Shown: in pieces, positions 56,856-64,000 of the stretch
Position numbering within the stretch: the first letter of the stretch is position 1
Layout of the letters: each line of letters begins with the position of its first letter
NCBI RefSeq assembly: GCF_019578655.1
Contig: NC_063257.1
Coordinates: 14,632,001 to 14,696,000 of the forward strand
Direction of reading: 5' to 3'
DNA from: Ricinus communis
Taxonomy: Eukaryota > Streptophyta > Magnoliopsida > Malpighiales > Euphorbiaceae
DNA: 64,000 nucleotides
Position numbers and translations under genes: made by a program
The notes under the pieces: generated by a model
Databases searched by the model: none
Seen by the model: only the letters and a program-made list of their open reading frames with translations
Told to the model about the DNA's origin: nothing

Positions 56856-58649
56856 GATTTTTAGTTTATAAATTAATGAATTTTTATTTAGATTTGGACT
56901 AAATCTTGAAATGATGGGCTATTATGTATGAAATAACTATTTTGTTGATTATTTCGTAAATGATTTTTAGTTTACTCATATAAGTGAAACTCCTGAAAAT
57001 TTTTAATGCGCCTAACTACACTAGTATGGGACAATGTTTATCATGGTTGTTTGGCATTAAATTAACGGTTCTATTTGAGCTACAAAAATACAAGATCCAT
57101 TCCCCATTCTGATGATCACCACATGAACTCAGCTACTATTGGCTTTTTCTTGAAAAAAAAAAAAACAAATTATGTCCATAATTGCTTCAATTTCTTTTAG
57201 TTTTGGTCAAACTATTTCATTTATTTCCATGTTGTTACAGATTTAATTTGATGACTTCAGTCACTGAAGTTATGCTTGCTAATACATTCATCCTTCAGAT
57301 CTGAAGCTTCTGCAATGGCAATCTTATTATTTGACTTACAAACTCATGTGCTTCATTCTTCTCCATGTGTATGTGTTTCTTTAAGTCAATATAATGGGAT
57401 TTTATCATTACTTTCATTTTGGTTATTGATCCATTTTTTTTTCTTTTTTTCATCATTTTCCACTTAATTGTTAAATACTTAAAGTTAATTTACAATGACC
57501 TAGCATTTATATCAATAATGTGATACTATCTTGTTGTAAAATAATTTATATAAGTTTTATTTATCGTATTATCCATAAACAAAATTAATTATATAATAAA
57601 ATATGTCGATTTTTATTAAATAATATATTTATATTAGGTCCTCAGTTATTCGGATAATTGTACAAATAATTACTAATTTTGTATTTAATTTTATTTTAAT
57701 TATAGAATTTTAATTTATTTTATATTAACTGCACTCAATTTATTTATATTCTTAAATAAAAATCAGTAAATTGAAAAATTAATAATTAAAAAATATAAAA
57801 TATATCAATCAATCATTAGCAACCCGATTAAATAATAACCAAAATTAAATTAAATAATTAAAATAAAATTTATTTATTTATTATAATCAAAACAGAATTA
57901 AATAAAATTTCAATCACTAATTTTATCATTTTTCCCGCCTTTAGTTTTGAAGTGAATTTGGTCATCTTAACCATCTAAGTCTTAGGGGGCACAATGCCAC
58001 TGCAAAAATAAATAAAGAAATAAGAATATTAAAACAAGAATAATTGCATACGCGCGCAAGTCAGTAGCACAAATTAATCAAAGTATTAATATTATTATTC
58101 ACTCACATAACTGTCCAAGTAATATCTGCTGATCTACTATATCATATTCAAAACATATTGATCATAATGAATAAGCTAATTGAACTCTTTACAACATGCT
58201 TTTCAGGGTAATCAGGAAGAGCTTGTTTAGATTGAGTAGGTGCCTCCTATTCGAGAGACTTTTTAAATCAAGATGTAAACAGGTTCTCATTAATAATCTC
58301 GATTCTTCTCTTTAAAAAGTAGAAAAGATAATCTCCTTACATTCTTCAATACTTCCTAATTAGATTAAGCATGAGCCTTCTAGAGTATCCCTTGTCGGAG
58401 TTTCTTAACTAAATGTGACTAGTTGTTTTCCTTTTTCCTCTCCAGTTTAGGTTTTGTTTATATCTTTGCAGAGGAAGCCTGTTTTTTCCTTCTTATTTAT
58501 TATAGTTGAAGTTGTTTATCTTCCTTCTTACTTATTGCTGGTTGGTTTTGTCTCCTATTTATTTATAGTTGTCTTTCTATTGGATTTTGGCTTTTGAGCT
58601 GCCTAGGTATAGCTGGGGGAATTTCTAATGGTTTCTTTCCCTTCTCATT
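56856..58649. other. AT-rich DNA and probable LINE 5' leader, no gene seen
   Basis: 56856-58200 is AT-rich with a polyA-like run near 57150 and no supported ORF. The 58400-58649 stretch is T-rich and directly precedes the LINE start codon, so it may be its leader. Confidence 0.45.
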
Positions 58650-59769
58650 ATGGAGGAGGATAGCTCAAAATCAGAGGATATATCATAGGGAGAACAAAAG
58701 GACTTAATTGTTCAAAAAAGACATTTCAACTTTATATCTCTCCTCAATTAGAAATGTTCCTTTCAGAAAAATCATGGTGGGACAACTAATGTCACTTTAG
58801 AATCTATCGAGCCAGATGATAAAATTTTATAGGAAGTGCGGAAGCTCTCAGGTGATTTCCTGGTCCAAAAGTGAAATGCTAATACCTTAATCTTCCAGTT
58901 TGATTCAATTCAAGATAAACTTTGGGTTATGGAGGCATTCCTGGTTAGTGTCAAACTCATTATTAGTGGATTGGCCTAACAACATACATATTGGTCAGAT
59001 TTCTCTTTGTGTCCTTTTTGGATCGAGATGCATAACTTACCTCCAAATCAACTTAATGAGAAGAACGCATAAATAATAGGACACCTCTTTGCTGGTTTTA
59101 TTAAGCTGGAAAAATGAAGTTATCTGCTAGGATCTATTTCAATATGAGGATCCGAGTTCTAGTAGATTTAGAGAAACCTTTGCCATTAGGCTTCTGGAAT
59201 AATAGGCGCCATCTATTGGTGGGTTGACATAATGATGATTGGATCTACTTTCAATATAAATGGCTAACAAAGTTCTACTTTTTGTATGGTAAAATTGGGC
59301 ATATGTTAAGGTACTGTCCTTTTCAAGATGATGAGTGGCATCAGAGCACCCTAGCATCAGGCAAGTTCAAATATAATGTTAAGTTAAGAAGTTTGATTAA
59401 TCCATGAGTCTTTAAAATCTTAATTCCTTTAATACATTTTGTTCAAGAGGATCCCATGCAAACTAGTTTTGAGTCATCAAAATGAAGGTTAAGTGGTAAG
59501 GATGTTTCTATTGAGGAGGCTTCTCAAGATAAGTTAGCCATTGTTGCATAGGAGATGTTTGGAGTCTAGGGAAAGAGGATGTTCAAGATAGATCTAGAGG
59601 TCATCATTACACTCAGTAGATTGTTTAGTAGAAGAGTGGGGAGAAAGCAAATTGGGAATTGCTCGAGCTATAGCCTTACTTTAAGGAAGAGTTTTGGCAG
59701 CAGTAGGCTGTGAGCATTTCAAGTTTCAATAGGGGGACCACCAAAATCATCCCATCATAATTATTGAAG
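58650..59769 (+). pseudogene. LINE ORF1 (DUF4283/CCHC type) remnant
   Basis: ATG at 58650 (MEEDSSKSEDIS, stop). Later frames give LIFQFDSIQDKLWVMEAFLV, CPFWIEMHNLPPNQLNEKNA, IIGHLFAGFIKLEK, MRIRVLVDLEKPLPLGFWNN and FYFLYGKIGHMLRYCPF. This is the order of a plant LINE ORF1: DUF4283, then a zf-CCHC_4-like region (here CC has become YFLY). About ten stops or frameshifts. No ORF2 (endonuclease/RT) is seen in the window. Confidence 0.82.
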
Positions 59770-60814
59770 GGTTTGCCTAAATGCTTTTTAAACTAGGTTA
59801 AACTCTCTAATTTTGATCTTGATTCTCAAAAATATTACTAATGTTTTATCAAGTGATGTTCTTTAATAGGAAGATTACTTATAATTACCTTTAAAGGAAG
59901 TTTGCTTAGCAATTTGCGATCGTACTCCATTCAGAGAGACCTTGAAAACAAGCCTCAATGAGGCGTAAAGAAATTTCAAGATTCACAACCGTGCCCTTAG
60001 GCAACGCAACCGCAAAAAAGTGGAAGTTTCAAGGCAGTAGGTTTTGGAGATTTATTGTTCAAAATCGCAATCGCTATCCACAAAGGTGCGATTACGATTT
60101 TCACATCTTCTCAGGATTGTTATAAACCACCAATGGACATTTTTGAAGCAATCTAATCACCATTTGACACATCAGATAATCATTGGAGAAATCTCAAGAA
60201 TCACAACCATAAAGCAAGAAGCGCGACCGCAACTTGCATTCTGACAGTGCATTTATTGCACTATGTTAAAGCAAAATGTGGAAGTTGATAACCATTCTTT
60301 GGGTAACGGTTCTTTAAGGTTCTTAAAGTATAAATACCACCTCAAATGGCCTTAATTGATTGATCAACAACCTCCTTATGCATACATTTATTGAGTTTTA
60401 ATCTCTCATCTTCTTGCAATCAATTTTTTCTAATTAAAGTGATTTTACTTATTGTAAGAGTCTTGATTGCACTTGTGAGTGTTACTGTAAACACTTGAGT
60501 TTGGATTTGAGAGTTAGCCTAGGTAAAACTCTTATGAAGATTGTGTGTTAGCCATTTACACAAGTTGTAAGGTTTGGTGTGAGCCAAAACTCTAAGTTAG
60601 GAGTGAGCTTGGTAAAAATCCATCACGTTTGCGAAGTGAGTAGTGAAATATCCAATTGGAAATTAGAAAGTGGATATATGGTTAGTTAACACCTAAACCA
60701 CTATAAATTCTTGTATTGATTTTTCTCCTTCTCTGTCTCTAGTCTTCTAATTAAAATTTTAATTTACCATCATTTTCTACTCTACCAATTCAACCTCCCC
60801 TTCTTGGTTCATCA
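59770..60814 (+). repeat. SIRE-type LTR, plus orientation, about 1.05 kb
   Basis: Full-length member of the family seen at 12016, 13191 and 41243. It starts near GGTTTGCCTAAATGC and ends CTTGGTTCATCA. It has GCGACCGC/GTGCGATT motifs, a TATA box (TATAAATA, 60329) and the GTGTGAGCC block. It lies inside the LINE remnant without an attached internal region. No duplication is visible. Confidence 0.82.
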
Positions 60815-60983
60815 AAGACAAACATGGTCTCTGCCTAAGGAAGCTTTGAGAAATATAGAAGAAACTCTAGGTCATGATGGGCTAGGTTTTCAAATAAAGG
60901 TAAAGGTATTGTTGGTCCTTCGAACTGTAGTTCTAGTTCAAAATCATAAGAGCGCAATTTGAGAATTAAAATGTGTTGTCCCT
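60815..60983. other. Short spacer between two opposed SIRE-type LTRs
   Basis: 169 bp, no recognised product; possibly LINE sequence. Confidence 0.4.
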
Positions 60984-62002
60984 TGATGCACCAAGAAGGG
61001 GAGGGTTGAATTGGTGTTTAAAGAGGTGAATGGAAATTAAAAATTCAACCAATAATTAAATAGAGAAGGAAGAAATCAATACAAAGATTTATAATGGTTC
61101 GAAAATTAACTAACCCTACATCCACTCCTCAACCTACAATTGGGTATTCACTATTGATGATCCTTTTACAGGTATTTTCAAGCTCCCACTCAAGCTTTTG
61201 CCTAGGAGTTTCCCAAAGCTCACCCCTAAACTTAGTGTTTAGCCTCACACTAAACCTTGCAAGAGTTTTTCTTACCTAGGCTAATTCTTAAACCATTTTT
61301 CAAGTGTTTAAGGCTAACACTTAAACCTTTACAAGAGAATAAAATGTAGAGAAATCACATTGCAAGAGTTTGGATACTTTAAGAATTAGCCAACCACTGT
61401 CTAAGTCCTTAAGAGGGTTATTTAGATACATACCAAGCACTTAGAGACGTTACAAATAGCCCATTACCCATTTAATACAAAGTAATGGTGATTCGGTAAA
61501 AAGTAACTTTCTACCATAGAAAAGCCCTCGTGCTTGGAAAGCTCCCCATGCTTTCTGAATATAGACCTTGGAACTCCAATGGCTCTTGACACATGGCGCA
61601 ACTTTATGGGATTACGGGATAATGGTCACTGGCATAGTATTAAATGCGAATGCCACCCTCGCGGTTGCTTGAAGCACGCATAGAAGCGTGACTGCGCAAC
61701 TCTTTTTCTGATTCTGTCTTTCTCTTCAATGGGAGGCAACCTCGCACTTCTCAAGGAGAAGATTCTTTTATAGTCAAGTGTAAATGTTTGACTAGGAGGC
61801 TTCAACTTGACTTTGAGAAAAGCACCCTCGCACTTTTGGAAACACCCTTACGCTTTTGCAACTCCAGTAATGCTACCCCCAATCCTTGAGCCACTTTAGT
61901 ACTATATCAAAGACACTTGAAATATGAAATTAGTACTACTCAATTTGATTGTCAAAATCAAAATGAAAGGTTCTTAATGTCATGAAATGACTTAGGCTAA
62001 AA
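60984..62002 (-). repeat. SIRE-type LTR, minus orientation, about 1.02 kb
   Basis: Reverse complement begins TTTAGCCTAAGTCATTTCAT and ends CCTTCTTGGTGCATCA. Contains the same ordered landmarks as 59770-60814 in reverse. Together they form an inverted pair of about 2.2 kb. Confidence 0.85.
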
Positions 62003-62340
62003 AAGTGTGGACTAAGGCCCATATGGTGAAAGAAGTTGAATGTGAGGAAGTTTTGGTGGGAAAAGAAGGGTTGGGCCTTAAGAAGAATCATAGGTCCAAA
62101 AGAATCACACGCCTAACTACAAAGGTAAGAGTTATGGAGAGTGTGCTTGAATGGATTGTTGAGGAACCTCTAGCAATAGGTGAATTTGAGAAATTGGAGG
62201 GAGATAGTGGGGAGAATAGGAGGGATTCAAATGGTGGAGCTATAGGTTTTTCTTTATATAATCCTTTGCAACCACCTAATTTGAGGATTATTGGTTTTGT
62301 TAAAAAGTGTAAATTGAAAGAAATTGCTAGGTAGAGGAAA
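62003..62340 (+). pseudogene. Probable continuation of the LINE ORF1 tail
   Basis: Open frame 62005-62334 (109 aa), basic and hydrophilic, ending RIIGFVKKCKLKEIAR, like the end of plant LINE ORF1. Position after the two LTRs fits a split LINE. Not certain; no other family fits better. Confidence 0.4.
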
Positions 62341-62429
62341 ACTCTGAGGACCTAGGAAATTCCCAATGATATTGTTTAAACTCTGCTAGAAGGTAGTATG
62401 GCAGTGAGCTATTGGTTTTTTTGCATGTT

Positions 62430-63480
62430 TTAGACCATTTTACCTGAGAAATTAGTTTGATTATAGGAAAAATGCTGCCGGATTTTCAGTAAATTTTTTA
62501 GAAAATTATTGTATTGCATTCACGTTTAATTGCTTTTCCTATCTCAATCTAGTTGGTTCAAATCATTATTTCTTTTTAAATCTCATTTTTATTTTAGATA
62601 AGAGTCCCGCGTCTTCTGCAGGTCTTAGCGGTCCATCTGCTAGCTATGAGTTTTTCCTCTATTATAGTCCAGGTGCGTGGATAAGTATATAACATTATAG
62701 TTTCAAATATAATTATGTATGCTTTTACAAAATTATTTATAAGCAAGTCTTTTATTTAATTGTGATATGGAATTATTGCTATTATTTTTCTATTCGAAAA
62801 GTTAGGAATGGATAACAGTATTTTAGTCGTTTCTATATGTTGCGAAATTGAGGATTTTATTAGCCAGATAAATGAGTATACACTCATTATTGTAGTCTAT
62901 ATGACCACACCTTAGACGTCGGGTGATAATAGAATATATTGTCTTTGGGGCGGTGCTTAGTGTACACAGTGCTTTTGAGGCGTATACTAGGTGGTGCCTT
63001 TTAAAGGTTTGTTTGTGCGCGTATGACTAGTTATTTGTATTTTAAGGTCTGCACAGGTGAGACTCTGTGGGCCCAGAATTACTAAGAACTTTTAGAAAAT
63101 ATTGATAAATGTATATTGTATTATATGGTATTATAATAAATATTATATTTGTATTAAACTCAGAGTTTATGGTGCAGCTTTAGCAGCATATTTTAATAAT
63201 TTATCTTAGAAGCTAATGCTTACAATTTTATTCGGATTTTATTTATCTACCCAGTGATGTTTTAATTAAATTCTATTTTATATTTGTGAGCATACGTAAA
63301 TATTGTGTAATAATCTCTTGTTTATTTCCCTTTATATCTTTATCCTCTCATTGAGTTTTATACTCACCCTCTTAATTTCAATATCTTTTAGATTTATTTG
63401 CTGCAGTAGTCGAATATTTGCTTAATCCGAATATTTTGTATTCGATCATTGAATGAATGAGAAATATTTCAAGTACTTTA
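62430..63480 (+). repeat. Probable gypsy LTR fragment
   Basis: Shares CTGCCGGATTTTC with the solo LTR at 48339. It has the same order of an intron-like GTCC/AGGT stretch, a GGGCGGTGCTTAG-type repeat block and a final TATACTCACCC segment seen in long plant gypsy LTRs. Ends are not defined. Confidence 0.4.
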
Positions 63481-63495
63481 TATTTTGATAAAAGA

Positions 63496-63498
<3 letters not shown>

Positions 63499-63536
<38 letters not shown>
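63499..63536. repeat. (AT)n microsatellite
   Basis: About 19 AT units. From 63537 to the window end is AT-rich DNA without a recognisable feature. Confidence 0.97.
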
Positions 63537-63540
<4 letters not shown>

Positions 63541-64000
63541 TTTATAATTAATTTATATGTTTAATTATTTTAAAATTATATCTATATTTAGACATATACT
63601 TTTTTTTTTTGAAATTTTGATTTGAGAACGATTGTAAAAATAATATTAAAATGTAAATCTGATAAAAATATATAATAAGAGAGCAAAAGATTTAATATAT
63701 TAAATAAAAACTATAAACCTACTAATTTAATACCTAACAACAAAATAATCTCTACTATAATAACATTAGACAGAAATTCTATAATAAAAAATAAACCCCA
63801 ATATTTTAACATTCAACATCAGTCTTAATAATCTCAAAATAAAAAGCTTACTCCTAAAATGTTTAATCAAACTTTTGATTATGTCTAACTTATTTTTTGA
63901 ACACCTGCCAGTTTTATTGATTTTCCACAAAATTAACCTCAATATGTATATATAAAATAATTTATTTTATTTTAATAGTAACTAAAAATTGTAAGAAATT

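Overview
This is AT-rich plant nuclear DNA. I find no intact host gene. Almost all of it is a heterochromatin-like stack of decayed LTR retrotransposons, MITE-like DNA elements, a LINE fragment and a piece of plastid DNA. The Ty1/copia and Ty3/gypsy families, the tRNA-Asp, tRNA-iMet and tRNA-Arg type primer sites, and the plastid trnH-psbA/psbD pieces point to a flowering plant, most likely a eudicot. I cannot name the species.

Layout. 1-7.4 kb: a minus-strand Ty3/gypsy element of the Athila/Tat type (pol, gag, primer site, 5' LTR; its 3' LTR lies off the left edge or is lost). 7.7-12.4 kb: the 3' half of a plus-strand SIRE/Maximus-type copia element (integrase end, RT, RNase H, an env-like ORF, polypurine tract, start of the 3' LTR). 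12.4-13.2 kb: a gypsy RT/RNase H scrap. 13.2-20.9 kb: a second copy of the SIRE-type LTR, interrupted by a complete non-autonomous Tat-type element (13595-19809, 5-bp duplication GACCT) and by a MITE (20341-20853). 21.0-27.6 kb: a complete minus-strand iMet-primed gypsy element with 798-bp LTRs and duplication CCATG. 27.8-31.0 kb: a related, truncated gypsy element. 31-35.7 kb: very AT-rich DNA with a palindromic MITE. 35.7-40.6 kb: a near-complete but dead copia element. 40.6-41.6 kb: a minus-strand SIRE-type fragment (gag, primer site, shortened LTR).

41.6-56.9 kb is the most layered part. A copia gag-pol is split inside its RT by a 12-kb Ogre/Tat-like element (42922-54998, duplication CCATG). 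The copia frame resumes on the far side. The 12-kb element has a gag remnant, a tRNA-Arg type primer site and a 2.3-kb LTR, but no recognisable pol. It instead carries plastid-derived trnH-psbA and psbD pieces, and these are separated by a 3,028-bp solo LTR with duplication GTTCC. A 1,031-bp MITE with a 9-bp duplication (TTTTATGAT) splits the copia RNase H. 58.6-62.3 kb: a LINE ORF1 remnant containing two SIRE-type LTRs in opposite orientation. 62.4-63.5 kb: a probable gypsy LTR fragment.

Nothing here should work as a cooperating gene set; the biology is insertion order and decay. The most unusual points are the plastid DNA inside a pol-less Ogre-like element, the LTRs of the 21-27.6 kb element that encode the end of their own pol, and target-site duplications that fix the order of nesting. 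Element boundaries marked by TG/CA ends and duplications are exact to the base. Other boundaries are read by eye and approximate.
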